Origin: Doryteuthis pealeii | Taxonomy: Eukaryota > Mollusca > Cephalopoda > Myopsida > Loliginidae | Direction: 5' to 3' | DNA length: 64,000 nt | Assembly: GCA_023376005.1 (NCBI GenBank) | Contig: CM042150.1 | Coordinates: forward strand, 70,228,461 to 70,292,460 | In this document: one piece after another, positions 42,534 through 53,150 of the stretch | How positions within the stretch are numbered: position 1 is the stretch's first letter | Layout of the letters: each line of letters begins with the position of its first letter | Position numbers and translations under genes: made by a program | The notes under the pieces: model-generated | Databases searched by the model: none | Told to the model about the DNA's origin: nothing | The model's input: only the letters and a program-made list of their open reading frames with translations

Positions 42534-43619
42534 GAAAAGTAGTAACATCAGTAAAAAAAAACAGCAAAATAATATTACACATGAAATTTATTTTTAATGC
42601 ATTTAAAACGATTTTTGTCAATTTAGATCAAGATGGTCGCCTTTTTTTGCTAAAAATTCGGGTTTACAAAATAAATTTTAACATTCGCGATCGAAAAAAA
42701 AAAATACCAAAGATCAGGGAATTATCCGATTTTAATGAAATGTTCAGTATTGATTTATCAATTAATGAATTTTATAATGCATCAGTTATTCTATTTCAAA
42801 ACTTTAATTAAGTATTTCTGCTATGATAAATTATTATATAAAATTCATTTATTTTCATCGAAAACTGAATTGGAAATTTAGCGCCCCCTTATAAACGGAA
42901 CAAATATTGATGTATATATTATTTTTTCTTTTATAGAATAATAGCCAGTTAGATAATTATCGAAATGAGTAAAAAAAAAATCTCCAAAAATTATTTTTAG
43001 TTTTTATTTTATTTTTTTATTTTATTTTATTTTTTTATTTTTAGATTTTCGGTACTTATTTACTACCGGAGCAGATTATTTATAAAATGTTTGTCTTCTA
43101 TTCACACCTTCGGTCTTTTGTCTTTTTATTTATGCAGAAAATAGTATCAATCATATATATATATACCACACCGATATTTGCGCCCCCAAAACAAGGGGAT
43201 CAAAGTGACCTGAAAAAAATCAGAAAGTTTTTAAATAAAACAAATAATGCAGGGTTAATAATATGACATTTTAAATTTCACATCATGTCGCACATATTTT
43301 AAATGAATTTTAATTTATCATAGCAGAAATACCTAATTAAATCAGAAAGTTTTTGAAATAAAATAACTGATGCATTATAAAATTCATTATTTGATAAATC
43401 AATACTGAAAATTTCATTAAAATCGGATAATTCCCTGAGTTTTGTTAAATTTTTTCAATCGAGAGTGTTACATTTATTTTGTAAACACGGATTTTATGCC
43501 ATCTTTAACAGCGTTTACGGCCACACACGATCAAAATTGACTGAGACAATCGTTTAAAATGCGTTAGAAGTAAATCACATGTGTAATATTATTTTGCTTT
43601 TTTTATGTTATTACTTTTC
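42534..43619. mobile_element. fold-back element with about 0.3-kb inverted arms
   Basis: The left arm 42,534-42,832 and right arm 43,313-43,619 are inverted copies. Matching blocks are GAAAAGTAGTAACAT / ATGTTATTACTTTTC at the outer ends, GGGAATTATCCGATTTTAAT, CAGTATTGATTTATCAA, AATGCATCAGTTATT and TATTTCTGCTATGATAAATT at the inner ends. The 480-base middle is AT-rich with partial extra copies of arm segments. Arms differ by substitutions and small indels. The 76-codon frame at 42,581-42,811 is not supported as a gene, since the arm pairing explains its conservation. Confidence 0.8.
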
Positions 43620-44016
43620 GAACCACTGCTAGGGCTGGTCTCCTGTGGACAACTAATATCTTACTTCCACGGTCTCCAGAACTCAACTCACTTCTCTCGG
43701 GTCCAGCAAACTAACTGACTAAACTTTCAAAAATTTCCCAGAATCCCTCAGATCTCATCTCACTCTCATTCCCTGGGATTCCTCACGAGATTTCCAAAAT
43801 CCTTTGTTCTAATATGGGTCAATTTTTATTATGGTCCAACCTCCAGTTAACTTCTCAAAGTTATTGAAAACCCAGACTTCTCGTCTCTAAATTGGGGAGT
43901 TATCACCACTCTTAATCTTTTCTTAAGTTTTGATGGGTGGACTGAACTATTGACACCCACAAACAATACACCTACTTACACATACAATATATATGTATAA
44001 ACACACACACATGTAT
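43620..44016. other. unassigned sequence left of the Gypsy element
   Basis: Pyrimidine-rich, balanced-composition DNA without coding signal. It ends in an ACACATGTATGTATA microsatellite in which the Gypsy element is inserted. Confidence 0.4.
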
Positions 44017-44021
44017 GTATA

Positions 44022-44252
44022 TGTTATAGGTGATACACCCTATAAGACTAATGGAATGCGCCGACAGGTTACTATAAATAACAGGGATAATTGTGGCTTA
44101 GCAGTAAGCCAATGCGAGTGTGCCAATGTCTCTGTTCGTCGGACGTAATTTCCACATCTCTCTATTGTATTTGTCTACTTTCTGTTAATACATTTTTCTA
44201 CATTTGTTACCCGTCGTTTTGTTCTTATTTAACCCCTTAAAACCTCACAATA
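44022..44252 (+). repeat. 5' LTR
   Basis: It starts TGTTATAGGTGATACACCC and ends CTCACAATA (the 3' LTR ends ACA, giving TG...CA). It holds a pyrimidine-rich promoter-like half. No TATA box is certain, but ACTATAAATAACAGG at 44,072-44,086 is a good candidate. Confidence 0.93.
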
Positions 44253-44255
44253 AAC

Positions 44256-44273
44256 TGGCGACGAAGGATTCGA
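44256..44273 (+). promoter_or_regulatory. primer binding site
   Basis: TGGCGACGAAGGATTCGAA begins three bases after the LTR. TGG pairs with a tRNA CCA end, and TTCGAA is the complement of a T-arm. The sequence resembles the 3' end of a serine tRNA (GCU type), from memory of that tRNA. It primes minus-strand cDNA. Confidence 0.75.
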
Positions 44274-44624
44274 AGTAATTTACGCAGGTTTTTCGTTTAC
44301 AATAACACCAGCGAAGCAGGATTCAAAAGACTTCACACACAACTATCGCTTTGTAACGACACAAAACTTGGAAGAGACGATTAAGGATCCCCCAAAAGAC
44401 TCTAAAAAGAACGTCGTGAAGTAATCGAACCTAAAAAGAAAAAAAAAGTGAACCAAGCTACACTGAAATTCGAAACCGCAACATCCGGATTACGAGAAAA
44501 TCGTAGCAGCTCTGCAAAAGAGAAATTCTTTTTATAAGAACTCGTCAGTCCAAATAAGCAAAAAGCCGTTTTTGTTCAAGGATCTATTAGCAGAGAAAAT
44601 AACACTTGCTGAAAAAAAAGTAAG

Positions 44625-45947
44625 TTGTACAAAAAAAAAAAAAAAAAAAAAATTTCTGGATTCATAACAGAATTTTTTTTATTCGGGTTCTCTCTTTCAA
44701 ACTTTTTTTGGTTCGTTTTACATATTACTAAATTGGAGGATTTTAAGGTACAAATGCTAGAAATAATTAAATACCAGCAACAGCAACAAATTGAGCTACA
44801 GAAGACTTTCCAAGAAAGACAGTTACAGACTGAACACTCTTTCCAACAATTTCCAAGACAATTACAAACTGAACAAAAATTGATTGAAATACAAAAATCT
44901 CAATTAGAACAGCAGACATTACTAATAAAAGCTATAACGGACAAGGGCCAAAACGCAGACAACGAGAATGCGTTTACACAGAATGCTATCTGGACAGCAA
45001 TAGAAACTTTTACTTACGCACCAGATGAAGATATAAGTTTTGAATCGTATTACAGACGATACGAGGACTTATATTCCACTGATTGTGCTACTTGGACGGA
45101 CTCGAAAAATGTCCGCCTTCTATTACGCAAACTGGGTACGACTGAGCACACCAGATTTGTTGGCTATATTTTGCCTCGAAAGACCAGCGAATTATCGTTT
45201 TTAGAAGCTATCAAACTCTTAACTGAATTGTTTAGCCCTAAGACTTCATTATTCCATAAACGTTGGAAGTGCATGAACTTAATTCGAAAGGAAAGCGAAG
45301 ATTATACAACCTTTGCGTCAACAGTTAATAAACATTGTGACGATTTTAAGCTGTCTGAATTAAGTTCTGACAATTTTAAATGTCTAATTTATTGCTAGGG
45401 TTTAGTATCAGCGAAAGACGCTGAAATTAGGCGAAGGGTATTAAATAAGCTGGAAAACGAGCCAACCTTGACCTTGCAACAATTGGCAGAAGACTCGCAA
45501 AGATTTGTCAGTCTAAAACAAGACTCTAAAAATATTGAACAGTCTGCTATAGGGCACATTAGAAAATTGCGGGATAGAAACAAATTCAGACCTCCCCCAA
45601 AAAAACAATTTACTCCTTCTTCACCTAAGAGACACGACGATTTGCCCCCTAATCCTTGCTCTGGATGTGGATCCCTTCATTGGTACAGGGACTGCATGTA
45701 CCAGAACAAGAAATGCCTAAATTGTGACCGGGCCTCTCACTGCAGGAAAAAGAAATCCGGAAGAAGCAGCATAAAAACGACAAAGTCAGTCGAGCAAGAG
45801 GGTCGTAACATAAGAAAATATGTACTGGTACAAATTTTAGGCAGAAACATAAAACTCCAATTAGATTCTGGGTCAGACTTAACGATTATCAACGCTTACA
45901 CTTGGAAAAAGCTTGGTAAACCGACGATGTTAAGAACCAAAAAATAG
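44625..45947 (+). pseudogene. Gypsy gag and protease
   Basis: One frame runs from 44,625 to 45,947 with an in-frame TAG at 45,396. The N-terminal part has a glutamine-rich coiled-coil-like stretch (about 44,740-44,940). The capsid-like core follows (FESYYRRYEDLY near 45,040, LRKLGTTEHTRF near 45,125). Two zinc knuckles lie at about 45,656-45,745 (CSGCGSLHWYRDC and CLNCDRASHC). The protease motif LDSGSDLTI lies at about 45,865-45,890. Gag packages the RNA, and the aspartic protease cuts the polyprotein. The frame is lost again at 45,945 by a small shift in an A-run. The real start may lie upstream, since the A(19) run at 44,631 makes the ATG at 44,625 doubtful. Confidence 0.85.
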
Positions 45948-47478
45948 CCATATCTGTCACAGGGGAAAAAAATCGAATTCGAAGGTGAAATTATCACCAA
46001 TGTAACGGGAAAATCCAGAAATTAAAAATGTTTGTTCTAAAAAATACAAACAATTTATTCGGCACAGACGCTATGCAAAAATTTGAGTTGTGGAATTCAC
46101 CCATTAACACTTTTTGTCAGGAAATAAAAAATTCAACGGCCGAGTCAGAAAAATTAATAGAAGAATTGAAAAAACTTTTCCTGACGTTTTTTCTGATGGT
46201 CTTGGTCGTTGTACTAAAATGACTGCTAAACTCGCATTACAGGATAATATCCAACCAGTATTTAAGAAGAAAAGAAATGTGCCATTTGCCTCATTAGAAC
46301 AGATCAACAAAGAGCTGGATAGACTGGAGAAGACCGGTATTCTTTCAAAAATTGAATATAACTCGTGGGCTACGTAAAAAAGAAATCTAAGGAAATCCGC
46401 GTTTGCGCTGATTTCTCCACGCTGCCCTTAAAAATTACCACTATCCTCTGCCAGGGCCAAATGAAATATTTACAAAAATGAGTGGGGGAAAGATTTTTTC
46501 AAAAATAGACCTCAGTGACGCTTATCTACAAATACCCGTCGAAGAAGAAAGCTCCAAACTGCTTTATATTAATACCCATCGGGGATTATATACGTTTGAA
46601 CGGTTGGCATTTGGGATCAAGGTCGTCCCAGCAATATTTCAACAAGTAATGGATACGATGCTGGGCGGACTCGGTTTTTCAATCGCTTACTTGGACGACA
46701 TTTTAATAAAAAGTCAACATATGGAGCAGCACAAACAACATGTCCACCAAGTTTTCGAAAAGATTCAGGACTACAGGTTCAAACTAAAAGAATCTAAGTG
46801 CGACTTCTTCATGGAGAAAATAAAATACCTCGGGCACATAATCGACAAAGAGGGTAGATGGCCAGATCCAGAGCGGTCTTTAGCCATTAAAGAAATGCCG
46901 GCTCCACAAAATGTTTCGTCACTACAAAGTTTTTTAGGACTTGCTAATTACTACCATACTTTTATTCATAATATGCATGATTTACGTGCCCCGCTAAATG
47001 AACTGTTAAAAAAAGACAAGGTCTGGGAATGGACTCCCGAATGCCATAGAGCATTCGAAAAAGTCAAAGAAATATTGACGTCGGACTTGTTTCTCACACA
47101 CTTCAACCCAGACCTAGAGATTATTGTTGCCAGCGACGCCAGCTCATATGGCATCGGAGCATGCATTTTACACAAAATGCCGACGGGTCACATAAACCCA
47201 TTGCCCACGCATCAAGAACCCTTCTTCCAGCGGAGAAAAATTATTCCCAAATTGAAAAAGAGTCACTCGGGATAATATTGGCAATAACCAAGTTCCACCG
47301 TTACATTCACGGTCGACACTTCAGATTACAGACAGACCATAAGCCCTTACTTACCATCTTCGGCTCAAAAAAGGGTCTGCCTACACACACGGCGAATAGA
47401 CTGCAAAGATGGGGGACGATCCTCCTAAATTACAATTTCAACATGGAATTTCCCCATCTAAGAAACTCTGTCACGTAG
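45948..47478 (+). pseudogene. Gypsy reverse transcriptase and RNase H
   Basis: Frame pieces: 46,028-46,222 and 46,114-46,377 (finger region, KKKRNVPFASLEQINKELDR), 46,478-47,275 (FSKIDLSDAYLQIPV with the first catalytic Asp, GLYTFERLAFGI, then IAYLDDILI with the YLDD pair at about 46,690, and LGHIID), and 47,161-47,478 (RNase H: HASRTLLPAEKNYSQIEKE). The RNase H start VASDASSYGIGACIL lies in the previous piece. Catalytic residues are visible. At least four frame breaks (near 45,947, 46,222, 46,377 and 47,180) disrupt it. The protein copies the RNA into DNA and removes the RNA strand. Confidence 0.88.
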
Positions 47479-48797
47479 ATGGACTCTCTAGATTGATACC
47501 CAAACAGAGTGAACCCCTGGAAGACACCGTGATTGCTTCCCTTCGAACTGAAAGGGATTTAAAAACTTCGCTGTGCAACACGATAAGGGAACTTCCAGTA
47601 ACTCTTGGCGAGATAAAACGGGAGGCAGTGAACGATGAATTCATAATACAGATGAAGGAAAAGCTAGCACAAAAAGACCAACAAAGTCCAGATGCCTTCT
47701 CCATATGCGATGAGGTACTGCTATACAGCTAACGAGTGGTCGTCCCAGCTACGCTACAAAAAAGGATCCTGAAGGATTTTCATATGGGTCATCCTGGCAT
47801 TACTAGGATGAAAAGTTTAATGCGGAGCTACGTGTATTGGCAAAACATGGACAAGGACATAGAGTGCATGGTGAAAGAATGCAGGGGTTGTGCTTTAGCA
47901 GCTAAGGCTCCCCCAATAAAATTCAGTCCTTGACCTAAAACAGACCGCCCATGGGCACGTATTCACGTCGACTTTGCGGGACCACTGGAGGGTTATTATT
48001 ATTTAATAGTAGTTGATAGTTTCTCGAAATGGCCGGAAGTATTTCGATGCAAAAGCCCGACTACTGAAATGACCATAAGCGCTCTGCACGAACTGTTCGC
48101 TCGCTTTGGCGTTGTAGACTGTTTAGTGTCGGACAATGCCACACAATTCACGTCCGGAGACTTCAAAGAATTCTGGGATACGTTTCAAATTGATCACATA
48201 ACCATCCCTCCGTACCACCCGATGTCCAACGGTCAAATTGAACGTTTTGTGAACACACTAAAGAGAGCACTGAAGAAGGCCAAAGGTATACCTACCGAAA
48301 AAGCACTTCAGTAGTTCCTGCAGGTGTACAGGATTACGCCGAACGAAAATACACCTTCGTCATTATCTCCGGCCGAGGTAATGTTTGCGCGTAAGATAAA
48401 GTCTGTTTTCGACAAATTGCTCCCGAGACAGACAAAACCAGGAAGATCTACGACGGTACCAAAGAAGCGGTGCCTCCCTGGTGAGAAAATATACTTACAG
48501 GTGTTCCGTAACAACAAGTCTTTCTGGGAGCTGGGAAAGATAGAGAAGAGGATCGGCAATATGGTGTATATTGTCGATGGTCCCAAGTTTTCCCATAAGA
48601 GACATTTAAATCAATTGAGAAAACGATTGACGGAGGATATTAACAGCGGTCCCCCGGATCAGGAGGAGGTGATGGATGTCATATATGACACATTTACCTT
48701 ACCTACCCCGCAAGCAGCCCCTCAACAACGCCATTCTTCAAGGAAACGAAGAGCGACGGAGTTTATCAACATAAACCCCAAGAGAAAAAGATACTAA
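47409..48797 (+). pseudogene. Gypsy integrase
   Basis: One frame from 47,409 to 48,797 with three in-frame stops (about 47,730, 47,932 and 48,312). Landmarks in order: H-x3-H (FHMGHPG) and C-x2-C (CRGC) zinc finger at about 47,780-47,895; catalytic Asp in HVDFAGP (about 47,968), second Asp in VSDNATQF (about 48,130), Glu in GQIERFV (about 48,235); and a C-terminal GPKFSHKRHLNQL block near 48,580. The DDE residues remain. Integrase inserts the cDNA and makes the 5-bp target duplication. The stop codons at 47,932 (TGA) and 48,312 (TAG) look like single transitions. Confidence 0.9.
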
Positions 48798-48819
48798 GAC
48801 TCCTGTGGAGTGAAATCTT

Positions 48820-48828
48820 AGGAGGGGG
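48820..48828 (+). promoter_or_regulatory. polypurine tract
   Basis: AGGAGGGGG directly before the 3' LTR. It is the RNase H-resistant primer for plus-strand synthesis. Confidence 0.85.
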
Positions 48829-49059
48829 TGTTATAGGTGATACACCCTATAAGACTAATGGAATGCGCCGACAGGTTACTATAAATAACAGGGATAATTG
48901 TGGCTTAGCAGTAAGCCAATGCTAGTGTGCCAATGTCTCTGTTCGTCGGACGTAATTTCCACATCTCTCTATTGTATTTATCTACTTTCTGTTAATACAT
49001 TTTTCTACATTTGTTACCCGTCGTTTTGTTCTTATTTAACCCCTTAAAACCTCACAACA
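48829..49059 (+). repeat. 3' LTR
   Basis: 231 bp, three differences from the 5' LTR, ending CTCACAACA, then GTATA target duplication. Confidence 0.93.
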
Positions 49060-49064
49060 GTATA

Positions 49065-49368
49065 CATACGCACATATGTATCTATCTATCTATACATATA
49101 TATGCACACACATACGATCCACACTGAACACACACACATATACCCATCTGTTGGTGGTCTTGCTCTATCTACACCACACACATATTTATACATATATGTG
49201 GTTTGACTTCTACTTATGTATTCAATATAACTAACTATGCATTTATATGCACACACACACATACTTGCACCCACTGTTGCGTTATACAATAACATCGAAA
49301 GATCATTCAAATGTATAGGATAGACCCTCAACAAATTTCCTGATTTTGAACAATTATAATAACTATTA
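49065..49368. other. CA/TA-rich unassigned sequence
   Basis: Imperfect ACACAT and ATATAC motifs continue the microsatellite into which the Gypsy element inserted. No gene is seen. Confidence 0.5.
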
Positions 49369-49473
49369 CTAGCAGGACCTGTAGATATACCACAGTGTGA
49401 TAATTTAATCATTACAACGTTTGTTATGTTTACTTAAGAACTATTACAATAGTTCAATATGTAAAAGTATTTT

Positions 49474-49557
<84 letters not shown>

Positions 49558-49815
49558 CTTATTTTCTTTATTTCCTTCATCTTTTCATTTTGTTCGGTTG
49601 AAACAGATGAGCGTTATCGCTTCCGCATGCGCAACGTCCCTCTCTCTATCTTAACCCTATTCTTTTTCTTTCCTTCTCATTATATTTTCCTCTGAAGCAT
49701 GTCCTTTTTCTTCCCTTTCTTGCTTCATAACAAAAACGGAATCGTCCATTATTTAACTTAGGGGACGACACTCATAAGAAATCAGAATTCGGCGGATAAG
49801 CAGCATCAATAAGCA
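49369..49815 (-). mobile_element. Helitron-like element, family 2
   Basis: Reverse complement: ends CTAG (49,369-49,372) after a CTGTGGTATATCTACAGG hairpin. The family order runs back to CCGAATTCTGATTTCTTATGAG near 49,790. The purine run is a long (GA)n (CT at 49,475-49,550). The 5' end is truncated at about 49,815. Confidence 0.65.
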
Positions 49816-50029
49816 GTAGATAATCAATCAACTTTGAAGAAGAAACTGATGAAAGAAAGAACTGGCTACGTCATTGGAATAATAAACAAATGCAACCTAA
49901 TAACTCGTAAAGGCTTCAAAAATAAACATTAAAAGGCAGGAAATACGATTAATTGAGAAATATGTTAACTACAAGGGTTTTACCATGCAAACCAATAATA
50001 TATAACCCAAACCAAAGGCTGCCCTGAAA

Positions 50030-50270
50030 ATGAATTTGGTTAGTTGGTTAGTTGGTTAGTTGCTTTTTATGGCATGTCAACCCATTGGGATATTTTATGC
50101 CGAAAACGTTTTTGTTTTATTCATTATTGATGGGTATTAAATTTTTTTTTAATTCATTTTTTCTAAACACATTTTAACTCATGTCTCATACATGAGACCC
50201 TAACAGTTACTACCATTCCGTGTCAGAGTAGACCTGGGAGTATTAATTAATGTCACCTATTTAAAATATC
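50030..50270 (+). repeat. interspersed repeat, GGCATGTCAAC family, copy 4
   Basis: It begins with GGTTAGTTGGTTAGTTG, then TTTATGGCATGTCAACCCA, TTTTATGCCGAAAACG, a T-run, CATGAGACCCTAACAG and GTAGACCTGGGAGTATTAAT. It is the best reference for the other copies. Confidence 0.75.
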
Positions 50271-50984
50271 AAATGCAAAAAAAATTCATGTTGTTACTTT
50301 TTAAATTCTATTCTTCAATTATCTCCACAAATATAAATCAAATCTTGCTCAAAAAACAAGATATGCTGATAGTAAATGTATATATATATGTATATATATT
50401 TGCTTTACCGTTAATTGTTTTATTTTCGTACTTTCTCGTGGACATACTCACCAACTGCCCATTATGTATGGAGAGATAGATGATCATAAATTTGTGTTAG
50501 ATTAGTTGACGTTTTAACTTTGCAATAGACTTAAAACCAAGAAAGAAAAATGTGTTTACTGTATGTGAAAGGTGTGACCTGGAAGTCAAGAGAGTGCGAA
50601 CCAGAAAATGTTTGATAACTAATTTTAATGACAGCATTAATAAATAAGTAATAGCAAGAATATTGAGGAGAGTGTTGGAGTATTAGAGAGAGTTACTGCC
50701 ACTTGATCTTCAATGAAAGACACTGTATACTACTTTTATCAAAATCATGGGCATGAGTTAAACCATGTAGATAAATGGTATTACTAAAAATTAAGATGCT
50801 ATTGTAAAAAAGAAAACACTGAAAGACATTATCAACTAAACTGACCATTGCATCAAAGCGATTAGTTACTACAGGTTATGTAACTCGGTTTCGGTTTACC
50901 AAAACAATTAGTCTCTTTTTGTTGTTAGATGTCATTGTTAAATTTATTTCATTTTTTTAAATATTTCTTATAAATGCTTGTAAC
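50271..50984. other. unassigned AT-rich sequence
   Basis: Short low-complexity open frames only. No gene or named repeat is seen. Confidence 0.4.
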
Positions 50985-51470
50985 AAAATGATGATGATAA
51001 TCTCTCGCCAACCGTCTTTATCATTCATTGTCTTCGTGAGGTCATCAGTATTCGCGCAGAGCTGGGCAATGTAGGTCTTTGCCGGACGGCCTACACTGGC
51101 ATGTCCATGTGCTGGTTTCTATAGGAGGACGTCGCTTACAAGTTCGTCCTTACTTCTCCAGCAGTGTCCAGTATGTCTTGTTCGTGGTTTGTGTGATAGG
51201 GTGAAAGTGGGCGTACAGTTGTTTCCTTGCTGGGTGTAGTTTCCACGATTTGTTTAAGATCGCGCGCAGCGTTATTGTGCAGTTCCCATCTAGTTTATTC
51301 TCTAGGCGCTTCGTTAAGGTCTAAGTGATGCAGCCATACAGTAGCACTGATAAAACTACAGTTGGGAAGAATTGTCGCTTTAATTTGTCAGTGAGATTTG
51401 ATTTCCATATAACTGATAATCTGTTTATAGCAGACCATGCCTTCAAAACTGCTGCTATTTTTTCCACCAA
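50985..51470 (-). pseudogene. RTE-like LINE, 3' coding end
   Basis: Minus-strand words in order: AWSAINRLSVIWKSNL, KLKRQFFPT, VLSVLLYGCIT, TLTKRLENKLDGN, LNKSWKLHPARKQLYAHF, then SGKDLH and RRLARDYHHH ending in a (ATG)n-type tail near 50,990. It is the same family as at 23 kb. It is cut at about 51,472 by a fold-back. Frames are broken. Confidence 0.75.
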
Positions 51471-51473
51471 TTT

Positions 51474-51536
51474 TGACATTTTAAATAAACGTTAACATCA
51501 ACTGAAAGCGATGTTAACGTTCATTTAAAAATGTCA
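51474..51536. repeat. fold-back at a LINE breakpoint
   Basis: TGACATTTTAAATAAACGTTAACATC at the left and its complement at the right (one-base indel) flank ten bases AACTGAAAGC. It begins exactly where LINE similarity stops. Confidence 0.85.
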
Positions 51537-51839
51537 TTTGTACTGTATATTTTTCCTGATAAAATGTTCCACGATTTATATTTAAAAAATCAACAAGTAT
51601 ATAATATTTTCTACTAAATTCCTCTTGATGACACTAGAATAGACTTGTGACCGCTGAGAAAGAACATACAATCGCTACCATATCAAAAAGAAATGAGATA
51701 TACTTCCAACATGTGGGGGGTAGAAAAATATCATCATCTCAGAAAAAATTGCAGAGCCATCTCTGATCCATAAGTAAATAATCCTCTCATTTATAACAAG
51801 AACTAAGTTGTATTTACCCAACCCCTCTACACGAGTAGT

Positions 51840-52800
51840 ATGCGATATAAGGGGAATTTTTAAGCGCAGGTTTGAATTCAGAGTTTTCCTTCTCCTACTC
51901 CTTAATCGTCGAAGACGGTCATTAAGTGACTTGTATATATGAAACAGCGATTTGGCTCACTACATATAAATATATGAAAATCTGCTCGTCATAGGCGTAC
52001 CAGGATGTCCAACGGGAAGGAAATTGAGTGAAGAAGAACCTGGACAAACCACTGTCCCATAAATACTTTATTCATTCATGCAGTGGTAGCAAAATTCCCT
52101 AACACTAATTAATACTGACTAGAATCCCAATATTATAATACAATTTACGCAGGCACATACTTAGAAACACATAATCATATCTCTATAAGATCACGTGGTG
52201 TAATGGTTTGCAAGTTAAATTAGCAGCCCAGTTCGTTTCACATTCGGTATCTTCTACTTCTAGTCTTGTGCCAAAACTAAGCAAGGCTTAATAAATAACT
52301 GCTCATATCTATATTTTATGTTTATTGTTTGTCACCTTTTCTAGCGTTCAACAACAGATAACACATGCAAACCTATTGATATACAAAGAGAAAATATTTT
52401 ATAGAATGTATGTAGATAGATAGATAGATAGATAGATTTAGGTGGGTTCCAATCATGACTTCTGGTGAAACTATCTCGATCACAAAACAGACCAATAAAA
52501 GATTGCGTAATCCCTTATTTCTGAGGTTAGCTTAGTACTGCACAAAGCTATTAATATGGCTCACCAAACGAGAGACAGGCTCCTCTAAGATATAGGTAGC
52601 TATTTAGCCACGAGTCAAAACAACTCTCAAGTTAGTAAAACTTATCTGTGAAATTCATATGTATTGATTTAGGAGAAAAATCATTTGATATATTGCCCGT
52701 AGGAGTAGAATGCGACACAATATTAATTTTTAAGCGGAGTTTAACGAGTTTGAATTCAGAGTTTTCTTTCTCTTAGACCGGTTACCATACTAAGGTTAAA
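51840..52800. other. unassigned, with a duplicated segment and a tRNA-like block
   Basis: GTTTGAATTCAGAGTTTTC occurs at about 51,870 and 52,748 with similar flanks (TTTTTAAGCG upstream, TTCTC downstream), so two copies of a repeat are present. Positions 52,190-52,290 have GTGGTGTAATGGTTTGC (A-box-like) and GTTCGTTTCAC (weak B-box), a possible SINE. A short GATA run lies at 52,408-52,435. Confidence 0.4.
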
Positions 52801-53082
52801 GATATCAGTCTGTCCTACTATTTGCCCAAAGCTGGATGGAGTATAGTTGGATACACACTTTTCTTAAGTGTGTTAGCATTAATTGAAATCTCTTTGCCTC
52901 GTCCAGGGTTTAAACTCAGGTCGCCGTATCCATTTCCTACAACAATGGGCATTACAATATGAACGCCTATATACTAAATAAAAATAAAAGCCATTTTTTA
53001 ACATTTTAAACGTTAATTTAGCGAACAAAATACTAACATTTTTATGTACTGTTCCTGTCATCAGTCAGGAATCTTAATGATT

Positions 53083-53150
53083 CCATCCTCCTATCAATTT
53101 TATCCATCCTCCTATCCATTGTTATCCATCCTCCTATCTATTGTTATCTT
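53083..53150. repeat. short minisatellite, unit about 20-24 bp
   Basis: ATCCTCCTATC(A/C/T)ATT with TTATCC recurs three times. Confidence 0.8.

Larger units (their letters stand above)
44022..49059 (+). mobile_element. complete Ty3/Gypsy LTR retrotransposon, 5,038 bp
   Basis: Two 231-bp LTRs in direct orientation flank gag-protease-RT-RNase H-integrase in the Ty3/Gypsy order (integrase last). The target duplication GTATA is present at 44,017-44,021 and 49,060-49,064. The LTRs differ at three positions (offsets 94, 151 and 229 from the LTR start), about 1.3%, so the insertion is recent. Despite that, the coding region carries several stops and frameshifts, so this copy cannot make its proteins. 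It has no envelope-like frame after integrase: 48,797 is followed by only about 20 bases before the polypurine tract. Confidence 0.95.

Noticed and set aside
42581..42811. 76-codon frame with normal composition
   Set aside because: It lies entirely in one arm of an inverted repeat and is broken in the other arm.
48798..48819. An envelope gene after the Gypsy integrase (which would make it an errantivirus)
   Set aside because: Only about 20 bases separate the integrase stop from the polypurine tract, so no third gene fits.
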